The translations under genes and the position numbers were made by a program. The notes beneath the pieces were generated by a model. That model was not told the DNA's origin and searched no databases. It was given only the letters and a program-made list of their open reading frames with translations. Positions 25,241 to 34,405 of a stretch of DNA of 34,405 bases are shown here, piece after piece (position 1 is the stretch's first letter; each line of letters starts with the position of its first letter). Source of the stretch: Mageeibacillus sp. UBA1046 (GTDB lineage: Bacteria; Bacillota; Clostridia; Saccharofermentanales; DTU023); the NCBI GenBank assembly GCA_002316595.1, contig DCDV01000004.1, positions 242,425 to 276,829 of the forward strand, read 5' to 3'.

Positions 25241-25675
25241 TTAATTTGCGCCCAAGGGGGAGGCAATCTCCTCTGTGCTCTCTTCAACCGCTGTGTAGCC
25301 AATAATGTAGTTCATATTGGGAGAAGAGAGAATTTGCAATTTCTCACCGGTTGGCCAGGAATATACAAACGGCATGTGATAATAGGAAACTCCATCTACC
25401 ACAATACTGTTAAATCTGATGTCTCCCTCAGACAATTCCACCTCGGTCAATTCATATTGACCATTAGCCAGATGGACAACATCCAAGAAGCGCGGGTAAA
25501 GCTCAGTTATCGCCGTCCAGGCTATCAAGAGGGAAATCACTACCGGAAACAGATAGGTAAACCATTTGGTGTTATTGTGATTCCAGTTGACTCGCAGCAA
25601 ATTGAACAACAGCCTGCATAAGGCAGCAACAAGCATCAAGCTTACCAGGAGTCCGATTAAAAAATAGATTTTCAT
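25241..25675 (-). CDS. Small two-helix membrane protein of unknown function
   Basis: 144 residues; not recognised. Two hydrophobic segments (~3-27 and ~38-60) are separated by a short polar loop (RVNWNHNNTKW). They are followed by an ~80-residue soluble domain rich in beta-type sequence (YELTEVELSEGDIRFNSIVV), so it may be anchored at the N-terminus with the domain on one face of the membrane. AAGGGA lies five bases before the ATG. It is 30 bp downstream of ligA and upstream of a terminator, so it is the last gene of that unit. Nothing in the sequence ties it to DNA ligation. Confidence 0.75.
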   Translation of the reverse strand: MKIYFLIGLLVSLMLVAALCRLLFNLLRVNWNHNNTKWFTYLFPVVISLLIAWTAITELYPRFLDVVHLANGQYELTEVELSEGDIRFNSIVVDGVSYYHMPFVYSWPTGEKLQILSSPNMNYIIGYTAVEESTEEIASPLGAN

Positions 25676-25705
25676 TTCATTCCCTTAAAGACGGCATACT
25701 GCGGC

Positions 25706-27769
25706 TCAATCCTGTTGGTCCGGTATTTGGCCTGCAGCCGGAAACAGTTCTTTAAACTCTTCCATACTAAGTATTTTAACACCTAAACTCTCAGCCTTGT
25801 CCGCTTTGCTGCCGGGATTATCGCCGACGATAACATAATCTGTCTTCTTTGATACTGAGCCTGCCGCTCTTGCGCCCTGACTCTCAAGCAAATCCGTGAA
25901 TTCCTCCCGCGTCAGCTGAGGAAAACTGCCGGTAACAACAAAGGTCAGGCCGCTTAAGGGCAGATCGCTGGTCGGGACTGTATCGTCTGCCATCCTGACA
26001 CCGGCTGCCGAAAACTCATCCAGCAAACGTTTCGTCTGCTCCTGCCGGAAAAACCGGTAGAGATTATTGGCAGTAATCTGCCCCACATCGTCTATCTGCA
26101 GGAAATCATCTACGCCGGCTGATGTTATTTCCTCCATTGAGCTCATCTTAGCTGTAATGCTGCGCGCAGTCTGACGTCCCACCCCTGTGATGCCCAGACC
26201 GGCAAGCAATTGATAGAGAGGATTATTCTTAGATTTCTCGATTTCACCCAAGAGATTGTCGACTGCCTTCTGACGGCCGATGATACCGGCTTCAATCAGC
26301 TCTGACCGTACCTCCTGCAGCTTGAAAATATCTGCGATGCTCTTCAGGTATCCATGCTTCATAAGTGCTTCTACACTGGCTTCTCCCAGTCCGGCAATAT
26401 CCATGGCGGCGCGGGAGGCAAAATACCCGATATGACGCGCCAGCTGCGCCGGGCAGTCAACTCCCGTACAAAAAAGATCAGCGCCTTCGTCTGTATAAGC
26501 TGTGTCGGCACCGCAGACTGGGCAATTAGCCGGCAGTTTAAAGGGGATTGTTCCTTCCGGTCTTTTGTCGTATTCCACAGCTATTACAGCCGGTATAATC
26601 TCGCCGCTCTTATGCACGCGTACGGTATCGCCAACCCTGATATCGAGACTGTCGATATAACCCTGGTTGTGCAGAGTAGCTCTGCTGACTGTTGAGCCGC
26701 CCAGCTGAACAGGCTCTAAGATCGCCATCGGAGTGATTCTGCCTGTCCGTCCTACCTGTACTATGATATCTTTCACCAGAGTGCTCTTTTCTTCAGGAGG
26801 ATATTTGAAGGCGACAGCCCAGCGGGGCACCTTGCTGGTCGTACCTAACCTGTCCCGCAAACTGAGATCATCTACCTTGACTACCGCACCGTCAGTGCCA
26901 TAATCCAGCTCATGGCGCAGAATATCGATGTGATCGATCTCAGCCTTTATCTCCTCATCCGTCTGACAGATGACAAAGCCGGGACTGGCCTGGAAGCCTT
27001 GCTCCGTCAGCCAGTTCAGTGCCTGGGAATGTCTGGTGAATATATTGGGTTCCATCAACTGAATATTAAAGATAAATATGCCCAGCCCCCTCTCCGCGAC
27101 AATCTTCGGGTTCAGCTGCCTCATTGTGCCGGCAGCCAGATTGCGGGGATTGGCATATGTCTTAAGTCCTTGCTCTGCCAAATCACGGTTGATACGCTCG
27201 AAATCAGATCTCAGCATAAATGCCTCGCCTCTGACTTCCAGCTCGGCGATTTTGGCATCAATTCTATGTGGCAGGCCTTTGATCTCACGTGCGTTTAAGG
27301 TGACATCCTCACCATAGGTATCACCGTCTCCTCTGGTGACAGCCTGAGTCATGATGCCATTTTCATAACGAATGCTTAAGGAGAGTCCGTCAATTTTCCG
27401 CTCGACGACAAATCTGGCGTCAGGATCAACTTGCCTGATTCTGGCTGTAAAATCCTCAACTCCGCTCCAGGAAAAAACATCCTGCAGTGACAGCATGGGC
27501 ACGCGATGTCTTACCTGAGAGAAGGAAGGCGCTGCCTGGCCGCCGACCACCTGCGTGGGCGAATCTGGCAAAACAAGCTGCGGGAACAATTCCTCCAGCT
27601 CACTCAGCTCCTGCAGCAGGAGGTCATATTCCGCATCGGAGACAGTAGGCTGATCCAGGTCATAATACTGATGATTGTATATGCGAAGCTGTGAACTGAG
27701 GCGGCCGATTCTCTCTGCCGCCTCAACTTCACTTATTTCATAATCATTTATATGCTTAGGCCTTTCCAT
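25706..27769 (-). CDS. ligA: NAD-dependent DNA ligase
   Basis: About 687 residues. It seals nicks in duplex DNA using NAD+. Domains in order: the Ia domain binding NMN (YYDLDQPTVSDAEYD), the adenylation domain with catalytic Lys125 in VERKIDGLS, an OB fold, a C4 zinc finger (CPVCGAD...CTGVDCP), the HhH region (AGLGITGVGRQTARSI), and a C-terminal BRCT domain (LSGLTFVVTGSFPQ...). The start is uncertain: the ATG at 27769 overlaps the fba stop by 14 bases and has no clear ribosome binding site, consistent with translational coupling. An upstream in-frame ATG at 27790 is less likely. Confidence 0.96.
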   Translation of the reverse strand: MERPKHINDYEISEVEAAERIGRLSSQLRIYNHQYYDLDQPTVSDAEYDLLLQELSELEELFPQLVLPDSPTQVVGGQAAPSFSQVRHRVPMLSLQDVFSWSGVEDFTARIRQVDPDARFVVERKIDGLSLSIRYENGIMTQAVTRGDGDTYGEDVTLNAREIKGLPHRIDAKIAELEVRGEAFMLRSDFERINRDLAEQGLKTYANPRNLAAGTMRQLNPKIVAERGLGIFIFNIQLMEPNIFTRHSQALNWLTEQGFQASPGFVICQTDEEIKAEIDHIDILRHELDYGTDGAVVKVDDLSLRDRLGTTSKVPRWAVAFKYPPEEKSTLVKDIIVQVGRTGRITPMAILEPVQLGGSTVSRATLHNQGYIDSLDIRVGDTVRVHKSGEIIPAVIAVEYDKRPEGTIPFKLPANCPVCGADTAYTDEGADLFCTGVDCPAQLARHIGYFASRAAMDIAGLGEASVEALMKHGYLKSIADIFKLQEVRSELIEAGIIGRQKAVDNLLGEIEKSKNNPLYQLLAGLGITGVGRQTARSITAKMSSMEEITSAGVDDFLQIDDVGQITANNLYRFFRQEQTKRLLDEFSAAGVRMADDTVPTSDLPLSGLTFVVTGSFPQLTREEFTDLLESQGARAAGSVSKKTDYVIVGDNPGSKADKAESLGVKILSMEEFKELFPAAGQIPDQQD

Positions 27770-28697
27770 CGCAGCCGAGAACATTGACAATCTTATGTGC
27801 TACCATCGCCTCGATGGCATCACGGGCAGGACCCAGATACTTGCGCGGATCGAATTCCGCCGGGTTTTCTGCCATGACTTTGCGGATCGTGCCGGTCATG
27901 GCCAGACGCAGATCACTGTCGATATTGATCTTGCAGACTGACATTTGCGCAGCTTTGCGCAGCATGTCTTCAGGGACACCGATAGCGTCAGGCATATTGC
28001 CGCCATGAGTATTAATCATTTCAACAAACTCAGGCACAACAGAGCTGGCTCCATGCAGTACTATGGGGAAGCCCGGCAGTCTCTTTTGAATATCTTCCAG
28101 AATATCGAAACGCAGCTGTGGTTTTGTACCAGGCTTGAACTTATAGGCTCCGTGACTGGTGCCAATGGCAATTGCCAGAGAATCACAGCCAGTGCGGCCG
28201 ACAAAATCCTCTACTTGCTCCGGGTCTGTGTAGGATGCTTCTTCTGCGCTGACGTTGATAGCATCCTCTACCCCTTCCAGGCGGCCAAGCTCAGCCTCGA
28301 CATTTATATAGGGGTCATGATTGTGAGCATAGTCAACAACCCTTTGTACTAAAGCGATATTCTCCTCATAAGGGAGATGCGAGCCGTCGATCATAACTGA
28401 GGTAAAGCCGTCGTCGATAACACTCTTACACAGTTCGAAACTGTCACCATGATCAAGATGCAAGGCGATGGGCAGTCCTGACTCAATCAGGGCAGCTTCC
28501 ACCAGCTTGACCAGATAGGTGTTATTCGCGTATTTGCGCGCTCCGGCCGAAACCTGCAGAATAAGCGGGGCATTCAGCTTAGTGGCAGCGTTGACAATCC
28601 CCTGGATGATCTCCATATTGTTAACGTTGAAAGCCCCGATAGCATAGCCGCCGTCGTACGCTTTTTTAAACATTTCTGTAGTTGATACTAGAGGCAT
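27756..28697 (-). CDS. fba: Class II fructose-1,6-bisphosphate aldolase
   Basis: 313 residues. It splits fructose-1,6-bisphosphate into dihydroxyacetone phosphate and glyceraldehyde-3-phosphate in glycolysis and runs in reverse in gluconeogenesis. Zinc-dependent class II features are AFNVNNMEI near the start, HLDHGDSFE with the catalytic Asp and first zinc His, NVEAELGRLEG, GTSHGAYKF, and LHGASSVV with another ligand. AAAGGAG lies six bases upstream of the ATG, and an extended -10 promoter precedes it. ligA overlaps its 3' end, so a glycolytic enzyme and a ligase share a transcript. Confidence 0.97.
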   Translation of the reverse strand: MPLVSTTEMFKKAYDGGYAIGAFNVNNMEIIQGIVNAATKLNAPLILQVSAGARKYANNTYLVKLVEAALIESGLPIALHLDHGDSFELCKSVIDDGFTSVMIDGSHLPYEENIALVQRVVDYAHNHDPYINVEAELGRLEGVEDAINVSAEEASYTDPEQVEDFVGRTGCDSLAIAIGTSHGAYKFKPGTKPQLRFDILEDIQKRLPGFPIVLHGASSVVPEFVEMINTHGGNMPDAIGVPEDMLRKAAQMSVCKINIDSDLRLAMTGTIRKVMAENPAEFDPRKYLGPARDAIEAMVAHKIVNVLGCDGKA

Positions 28698-28748
28698 ATA
28701 GTTCTCCTTTCACGAAAACATATTTCTAGGTGAATAGCTTACTCTGTA

Positions 28749-28757
28749 ATTATAGCA
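28749..28757 (-). promoter_or_regulatory. Extended -10 promoter upstream of fba
   Basis: On the minus strand TGCTATAAT is a perfect extended -10 element (TGN then TATAAT, 28749-28754), 51 bp before the fba ATG. The sequence 17 bp upstream has no good -35 box, as is usual for extended -10 promoters. Confidence 0.65.
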
Positions 28758-28867
28758 TTGACTTACGGATAGCAGCCAGCCGGCAAATCAGGCGGCAAAT
28801 TCAAAATATTAAGCAGCCGCGATCTGCAAAATTACGGTAAAACACTGAGCCTCTTGAGGCAATCGCT

Positions 28868-31525
28868 TTATAACACAGACTTTAAACTGTCACGCCTGCT
28901 CCTGACGTTGACCAGCATTTTCTCGTATTTTTCAATTTTCTCACGCTCCTGCTCAACAACCTGCGCGGGAGCTTTGCGGACGAAGTTCTCGTTCTTAAGT
29001 TTACCTGCGGCTCTCTTAATCTCCTCATCCAGTCTCTTTTCTTCTTTATTCAAACGTTCTATCTCATCTTGCAGATTGACCAGATCGGCCAGAGCGATAA
29101 ATATTTCTCCGCCCGTAAACTGAATCTGTACAGCATCAGGAGGAATTATAGATCTGTCAGCATGGTAAGTAATCTCGCCTGCCCGCGCCAGCCGCGTGAG
29201 GAATTGCTCATTATCCTCGAACAATGTCCTGATATCGACATTCTTGCTCAGCACCATGAGATTTATTGCCTGGTTCTGCGGCACCTTGTACTCTGCCCTG
29301 ATATTGCGGATTTTGCGCACTGAGTCCATCATAGTCTGCATTGCTTGTTTATCGTCCGGAAAGTCATAGGAGTCATCGGGCTCCGGCCACTCAGATCTGA
29401 TCAACTGTCCCGGCTCATGGACCAGATGCTTATAAATCTCCTCGGTGACATACGGCATAAAGGGATGCAGCATTGTAATCGTCTCCAGCAATACATGGTT
29501 GAGCACATATTGAGCGGCCAGGCGCGTTTTGCCCTGCCCTTCCTGCAGTCTGAGCTTGACTATCTCGATATACCAGTCACAGTAAAGATCCCAGAGGAAA
29601 GCATAAAGCTTAGAGAGAGCCAGCCCGGTCTCAAAACTTTCCAGATTGCGCTCTACCTCACGTATGGTGTCATTCAGTTCAGTCAGAATCCAGCGATCCT
29701 CAATAGAGACGAAAGAACTTTCCACTGAGGCAAAATCCATCTCTTCATCAAAGTTTAAAACGACGAAACGCAGGGCGTTCCAGATCTTATTCATGAAATT
29801 TCTGCCGGCTTCAACCTTTTCATTCTGGAAACGCTGATCATTACCGGGCGCGCTGCCGGAAATAAGGGCATAACGCAAAGAGTCAGCTCCGTATTCCTCG
29901 ATAATCTCCAGCGGGTCAATGCCGTTATTCAGCGATTTGGACATTTTGCGTCCCTGACTGTCACGCACCAGACCATGAACAAAGACATAATCAAAGGGAA
30001 TCTGCCCGGTATGCTCCAGTGCGGAAAACACCATGCGAGATACCCAGAAGGTAATAATATCGTACCCTGTCACCAGCACGTCTGTCGGATAGAAATAAGC
30101 CAGATCTTCAGTCTGATCAGACCAGCCCAGAGTAGAGAAGGGCCAGAGAGCTGAAGAGAACCAGGTATCCAGAGTATCTTCATCCTGATGAATATCCGCA
30201 GAGGAGCAGTGCTCGCAACACTCGGGATCAGTTACTGCGACTGTCTCCTTGCCGCAGTTATCACAGTACCAGACCGGTATGCGATGCCCCCACCAGAGCT
30301 GACGGGATATGCACCAGTCACGGGAATTCTCCAGCCAGTTGAAATATGTCTTCTCAAACCTCTCCGGTACAAATTTAATCTCGCCGTTCCTGACCACTTC
30401 GATCGCCGGCCTGGCCAGATCATCCATCCTGACGAACCACTGCAGGGAGATTCTGGGCTCAACGGAAGTACCGCAGCGATAACATGCGCCGACGGCGTGG
30501 ATCAGTTTTTCTGTCTTGACCAGATAGCCGCCCTCTTGCAGATCTCTGACAATCTGTGTTCTGGCATCCTCGGCTGTCATGCCTGCATAAATGCCCGCCA
30601 GCTCATTCATATGAGCGTCTTCGGTAAGTATATTGATTATAGGCAGGTTGTGCCTTTCACCGATCTCGAAATCGTTAGGGTCATGCGCCGGTGTGATCTT
30701 TACTACTCCGGTGCCCAGCTCACGATCGACATAGTAATCGGCAATTATCGGCAGCTCTCTGTCTGTCAGAGGCAGTTTTACTGTTTTGCCGATATACTGC
30801 TGGAAACGCTCATCATCAGGATACACTGCGACAGCAGTATCTCCCAGCATGGTTTCCGGTCTGGTTGTCGCCAGCATGAGATCTCCTGAGCCATCCGTAA
30901 GAGGATAACGGACATAATAGAACTCGCCTTCCAGATCTTCATGTTCTACCTCGGCGTCTGAGATGGTTGTCAGGCAGTGCGGACACCAGTTGATGATCCG
31001 CTCTCCGCGATAAATCAGACCTTTTTTAAATAATTTAACAAAGACCTCTGTTACAGCACGAGACATACTCTCATCCATGGTGAAGCATTCACGCTCCCAG
31101 TCACAGGAGGCACCCATTCTGGCCAGCTGATTGGTGATCGCCCCGCCATACTTCTCTTTCCACTCCCAGGCTCTGGTCAAAAAGGCCTCGCGCCCCAAGT
31201 CTTCCTTGGTCAAGCCTTCTTCGCGCATGCTTTCGACAATCTTGGCCTCAGTAGCGATTGCGGCATGATCTGTCCCCGGCAGCCACAGAGCTTCGTACCC
31301 TTGCAGTCTGCGCCAGCGGATCAGAAGGTCCTGAATCGTCGTATCCAGAGCATGACCCATATGCAGCACGCCCGTAATATTGGGCGGCGGCATCATAATG
31401 CAGTAAGGTTCCTTCTCTGCATTGGGAGAGGCTGAAAATGCATTGCTTTGCAGCCACTCTTCATAGATTTGGGATTCTTTTGCCACCGGATCGAAAGTAG
31501 CAGGGATTTTGTCTATTCTTGCCAT
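28868..31525 (-). CDS. valS: Valyl-tRNA synthetase
   Basis: 885 residues, a class I synthetase charging tRNA-Val. The nucleotide-binding signatures are HMGHALD (HIGH box, within NITGVLHMGHAL) and KMSKS (GRKMSKSLNN). The editing domain that hydrolyses mischarged threonine is present (TTRPETMLGDTAVAVYP). A tRNA-binding helical domain follows, ending in a ~65-residue coiled coil (ADLVNLQDEIERLNKEEKRL...), a ValS hallmark. AGGAG precedes the ATG by six bases. Its first codons overlap the stop of the upstream esterase-like gene by 13 bases, so there is no room for a T-box leader here. Confidence 0.97.
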   Translation of the reverse strand: MARIDKIPATFDPVAKESQIYEEWLQSNAFSASPNAEKEPYCIMMPPPNITGVLHMGHALDTTIQDLLIRWRRLQGYEALWLPGTDHAAIATEAKIVESMREEGLTKEDLGREAFLTRAWEWKEKYGGAITNQLARMGASCDWERECFTMDESMSRAVTEVFVKLFKKGLIYRGERIINWCPHCLTTISDAEVEHEDLEGEFYYVRYPLTDGSGDLMLATTRPETMLGDTAVAVYPDDERFQQYIGKTVKLPLTDRELPIIADYYVDRELGTGVVKITPAHDPNDFEIGERHNLPIINILTEDAHMNELAGIYAGMTAEDARTQIVRDLQEGGYLVKTEKLIHAVGACYRCGTSVEPRISLQWFVRMDDLARPAIEVVRNGEIKFVPERFEKTYFNWLENSRDWCISRQLWWGHRIPVWYCDNCGKETVAVTDPECCEHCSSADIHQDEDTLDTWFSSALWPFSTLGWSDQTEDLAYFYPTDVLVTGYDIITFWVSRMVFSALEHTGQIPFDYVFVHGLVRDSQGRKMSKSLNNGIDPLEIIEEYGADSLRYALISGSAPGNDQRFQNEKVEAGRNFMNKIWNALRFVVLNFDEEMDFASVESSFVSIEDRWILTELNDTIREVERNLESFETGLALSKLYAFLWDLYCDWYIEIVKLRLQEGQGKTRLAAQYVLNHVLLETITMLHPFMPYVTEEIYKHLVHEPGQLIRSEWPEPDDSYDFPDDKQAMQTMMDSVRKIRNIRAEYKVPQNQAINLMVLSKNVDIRTLFEDNEQFLTRLARAGEITYHADRSIIPPDAVQIQFTGGEIFIALADLVNLQDEIERLNKEEKRLDEEIKRAAGKLKNENFVRKAPAQVVEQEREKIEKYEKMLVNVRSRRDSLKSVL

Positions 31526-33792
31526 ATAAGTCTCCTAACTGGATAAATCTTTTCGAAATCCAGACTGCCCTTGCTGCCTGGATCCTGGACCGCGAACGAT
31601 ATACGTACGATGCGCTCCAGGTTGAGCTGAGCTGAGGACAAAGAAAATTTGACAGTCTGCAGATAGGGCTGCTGCTCGACAACCCGCTCTGAAAATATGT
31701 AAACTACCTGGTTCTCATCTTCCATCTCCATACCGATTTTCTTCTTGCGCAGATCAGGATTAAGCAGCAGCACATGCAGCTCAGCCCATCCTGAGAGATC
31801 CAGAGGCGGATAGGAAGAAACATAAGTGAAGTTTGGCTCAATCACTATCGGTCTGTCATCCGCACCACGGTAATTCATTTGTAAAACCTGGCAGGCCTCA
31901 GTTTGAGCGCTGTCGGTCAGGCTTAATTCACAGCGTCCTGAGCTGACCTGCCACAAGGGCAGCTCGCCCGGCCAGTTTTCTTCAGGAACCCGCATCGGGT
32001 CCAAAATCAGCTCGGGCCAGGCAAAGTCTGTAACCCGGTCACAGTCCATCCAGACTTCAGGCTTGTAATAGTCCGAAAGCTCTGTATCCAGACGGAAAGC
32101 CGGCACAGGCATGCCGTCCGGTCCGCACAGGTTAGCCTCCCTGTTGAAGCTGGAGTAGCCGTAAGTCAGAGAAACCGGATCAGCCAGCTCATCATGCCAG
32201 ACTATAACTTTAACGCCATAGAGAATCCTCGCTTTGGCGCGCACAAAGACTCTGTCCTCGCCGCAAATAGCAAAACCATCCAGAGTCTGCGTGCCGGGGC
32301 GCAAGATAAGACCCTGCGCGGATTTACCGAATTTGCCGAAGTCGATTATGAACTTATTGCCGACCTTCTCGACAGATTTTGGCTCCGGTGCGGACGCAGG
32401 GAGATCCATTTGATAAGAGAGGCCAAAAGCTACATTAGCCATCCTTTTCCCGATCGCCTCCTTGGCCAGCGGGTGCGCAGGATAGCGGAAAGCCTCCGCT
32501 GATTTATCATAATTGAGGGGCAAGTCAGAGATAGTGACCATGCCGGCCTTGATCGCCAACTTGCGTCTGATGCCGCTAAGTACTTCGTTGAATTCTGCCA
32601 CCGCCTTAAAATCAGCCTCCGGATAGCAATAGGCTGTGATCTGACTGTAGATAAGGTAGGGTTTATCATCCGGCGCCAGGAACATCTCTTTGAGCACAGA
32701 AGTCAGGATGGGAAAAGCTCTGGCATAGTATTCAGGACTGTCGGCATCACTTTCACCCTGATACCATAAAATCCCCCGCACACCCAATCCTATAAACGGA
32801 GTCAATTTATGATTGAACATGACTGCAGGCTGATTGCGCATCTGAAAATTTCTACTTTGCGGCACATCCAGCTTTTTTTGCATATTGAGCCGGCGCATGC
32901 GCTGGGTGACTTTGCCCACATTGCTGATATTGCCCGCGTTGCCGGCAAAACCAATATTTCTGCCATTCTCCGTCTTGATTATTTCACCGCCGGGGGCTGA
33001 CTTGCCTGCAGCGGCAACCTGTGAACCGGTTCTGGTCTTTTTCTTTTCCGGGTTGACACTGTTCCAATTTTCTTCATAACGATATTGATGCAGCTCACGG
33101 ACGTGGTTTTTCAGATAAGGCTCCTGCTCGATGATTTCCCGGGGCAGCCAGCTATGAATATTAGTGCCGCCGCAGGCAATATCGTACATGCCAATCGGAA
33201 GATGCAATTGCTCTTCCAGTCTAAGGGCAAAGGAATAGGCGATACCGGAAACCAGCGCCATTTCTTCCGGATAGCTGCCGCGGTACCAGCGTCCGGATGC
33301 TATATACCCTACTGGATGATAACTGTATTCGGTCATATTGTCATCGAGACCATCAGAGGACATGGAGAAAATGCGGATATGACTCACGATCGCAGTAAGA
33401 TCCAGACGCAATGACAGATCGCAGCTGCCTGCCGGCATTGCCATATTATCCTGACCGGCTGTGAACCAGACCTCGCCAACCAGAATATCTTCTATCTTAT
33501 GAGTATCCCTGTCTGTAAATAAAATCAGAGTATAAGGATCAAGCGAGGCCTCCATGGCAGGCAGCCTGAAATTGAAGCGTCCGAGCCGGTCTGACTTATC
33601 TGTGTCTTCATAGATCAGACCGTACTGAGTCTCTAAATCAGTGAAAATATGACCGTCGGCCGGCTGCCGAAACAACTGTATGCTGATTTCTTTTCCCGGC
33701 TCGCAAATGCCCGGTACCCTGTGCCGCACTTGCTGCTGCACAATCATGCCATCTGCGTAGTAGCCAGGCAGTTGAAAAATATTTTCCGCCAT
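31513..33792 (-). CDS. Sialate O-acetylesterase-like SGNH protein with altered nucleophile
   Basis: 759 residues. The fold resembles the SASA/DUF303 family, which removes acetyl groups from sialic acids or other polysaccharides. Supporting motifs are VGEVWF, CGGTNIHSWLP, GVRGILWYQGESDA and AHPLAKEAIGKRMA. The nucleophile block, normally GQSNM, reads GQDNM (113-117), so Asp115 replaces the catalytic Ser. The residue before the catalytic-type His (AHP) is also not the usual acid. A ~70-residue low-complexity insert (~245-315, with GNAGNISNVG) interrupts the domain. No signal peptide is visible, so it is probably cytosolic. It may be an inactive or re-purposed homologue. AGGAG precedes the ATG; the 3' end overlaps valS. 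Confidence 0.8.
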   Translation of the reverse strand: MAENIFQLPGYYADGMIVQQQVRHRVPGICEPGKEISIQLFRQPADGHIFTDLETQYGLIYEDTDKSDRLGRFNFRLPAMEASLDPYTLILFTDRDTHKIEDILVGEVWFTAGQDNMAMPAGSCDLSLRLDLTAIVSHIRIFSMSSDGLDDNMTEYSYHPVGYIASGRWYRGSYPEEMALVSGIAYSFALRLEEQLHLPIGMYDIACGGTNIHSWLPREIIEQEPYLKNHVRELHQYRYEENWNSVNPEKKKTRTGSQVAAAGKSAPGGEIIKTENGRNIGFAGNAGNISNVGKVTQRMRRLNMQKKLDVPQSRNFQMRNQPAVMFNHKLTPFIGLGVRGILWYQGESDADSPEYYARAFPILTSVLKEMFLAPDDKPYLIYSQITAYCYPEADFKAVAEFNEVLSGIRRKLAIKAGMVTISDLPLNYDKSAEAFRYPAHPLAKEAIGKRMANVAFGLSYQMDLPASAPEPKSVEKVGNKFIIDFGKFGKSAQGLILRPGTQTLDGFAICGEDRVFVRAKARILYGVKVIVWHDELADPVSLTYGYSSFNREANLCGPDGMPVPAFRLDTELSDYYKPEVWMDCDRVTDFAWPELILDPMRVPEENWPGELPLWQVSSGRCELSLTDSAQTEACQVLQMNYRGADDRPIVIEPNFTYVSSYPPLDLSGWAELHVLLLNPDLRKKKIGMEMEDENQVVYIFSERVVEQQPYLQTVKFSLSSAQLNLERIVRISFAVQDPGSKGSLDFEKIYPVRRLIWQE

Positions 33793-33825
33793 TTCGCTCT
33801 CCTATGCTTAAATACTATACACGAT

Positions 33826-34405
33826 TTAGACCGTTTTTGCTTGTGATCTGAGGACTAAACGCTCCCGTACAATTCTGGCAGACAGCGCCTTTTCCTCCGG
33901 GTAACCGGTCTTCTTGCAGAGTGCCTGCAGAAACAAATCCGGTCTCAGATTGGCTGAGCTGCCCGCACTGGCTCTGATAGCGGCACTGTCACAATCCCAG
34001 GAGATTAATTCGAGCAGAAATGGCCTGATATCTATCTCTCTCTCGCCCCTCTTGCTATGTTTGATAACCGCAAGAGGTCCTGTGGAGGCAAAGAGGTCCG
34101 CTATTGCCTGACCTATCCCGGGCGCGTAAAAGCTATATTCCGCTTCGCGCACCTGTGCCATCAGGCTAAGCTTCTCTTTATCTGTTATTTCAATTTTGTT
34201 GAAGGCCAGATCGCGGGGCGCGGCATCGTTCAGCGCCGCCAGCATTTTTTCAAGGTCTACAGGTTGAGTGATCATCACTGTCAGCTCACAAATATCTGCC
34301 GCCAGCTCAACTCCGACTCCTGCCGGCAAAGCGAATACTATCAGAGGTCGGGGATTAAATCCTTCAGTCCAGGCTATGGGAAGTCCGGCGCGCCGGATAA
34401 GTCGT
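33826..34405 (-). CDS. Radical-SAM-linked DUF2344 protein, 5' part outside window
   Basis: About 193 residues of the C-terminal part are visible; the frame is still open at the right edge. The segment RLIRRAGLPIAWTEGFNPRP then FALPAGVGVE is the characteristic signature of the TIGR03936/DUF2344 family, and EIDIRPFLLEL further on agrees. Members are usually encoded next to a radical SAM protein (TIGR03960) and often near RNase G or the L21 ribosomal protein gene. The function is not established. A TTG near 34329 should not be taken as the start because the homology continues beyond it. It ends 33 bp before the esterase-like gene. Confidence 0.85.
   Translation of the reverse strand, partial: RLIRRAGLPIAWTEGFNPRPLIVFALPAGVGVELAADICELTVMITQPVDLEKMLAALNDAAPRDLAFNKIEITDKEKLSLMAQVREAEYSFYAPGIGQAIADLFASTGPLAVIKHSKRGEREIDIRPFLLELISWDCDSAAIRASAGSSANLRPDLFLQALCKKTGYPEEKALSARIVRERLVLRSQAKTV

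Noticed and set aside
28840..28866. GCCTC/GAGGC inverted repeat after valS as a terminator
   Set aside because: The loop would be only two to four bases, the stem is short and the following T-stretch is interrupted.
31526..31600. T-box leader for valS
   Set aside because: The region upstream of valS is the coding sequence of the esterase-like gene, which overlaps valS.

Overview
This window looks like a chromosomal housekeeping region of a low-to-mid GC bacterium of the Bacillota, most likely class Clostridia. The evidence is the conserved gene order dprA-topA-trmFO, the polA-coaE pair, an ECF sigma factor, and a protein ending in a Spo0A-type DNA-binding domain. A finer placement (a poorly sampled Clostridia lineage) is inference. 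Almost every gene is on the minus strand, so transcription runs right to left; only ychF and an HU gene are on the plus strand. No prophage, insertion sequence, CRISPR array or rRNA was seen.

Right to left: the 3' part of a radical-SAM-linked DUF2344 gene, a large sialate-O-acetylesterase-like protein, valS, then fba, ligA and a small membrane protein, closed by a terminator. Next comes a stand-alone Spo0A-C-type regulator, facing the plus-strand HU gene, which has its own promoter and terminator. A cell-envelope block follows: a DUF1858 protein, a CapD/PglF-type nucleotide-sugar dehydratase, an FHA domain fused to an FtsW/RodA glycosyltransferase, a class B transpeptidase, an ECF sigma factor and a single-pass membrane protein that may be its anti-sigma factor. 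An ECF-type promoter (GGAACC, 16-bp spacer, CGTC) precedes the last of these. polA and coaE follow, with coaE meeting ychF tail to tail. The last block is comM-dprA (overlapping ATGA), a 532-bp gap, topA-trmFO (overlapping ATGA), queA-tgt, a membrane protein with a C-terminal SH3 domain and a PP2C-like N-terminal region, and two tRNA genes (Gly-TCC, Arg-TCT).

Functionally the window joins DNA replication, repair and uptake (polA, ligA, topA, dprA, comM, HU), tRNA maturation and charging (queA, tgt, trmFO, valS, tRNAs), and wall synthesis under likely envelope-stress control. The most distinctive property is the number of short tandem repeats. They occur both between genes and inside the dispensable parts of coding regions (topA tail, dprA linkers, membrane protein tail). 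The most regulatory-looking set is three AT-rich palindromes spaced exactly 40 bp apart upstream of topA. Other points of interest are the FHA-FtsW fusion with an atypical phosphothreonine pocket, an esterase homologue with Asp in place of its nucleophilic Ser, and a PP2C-like domain without metal-binding motifs.
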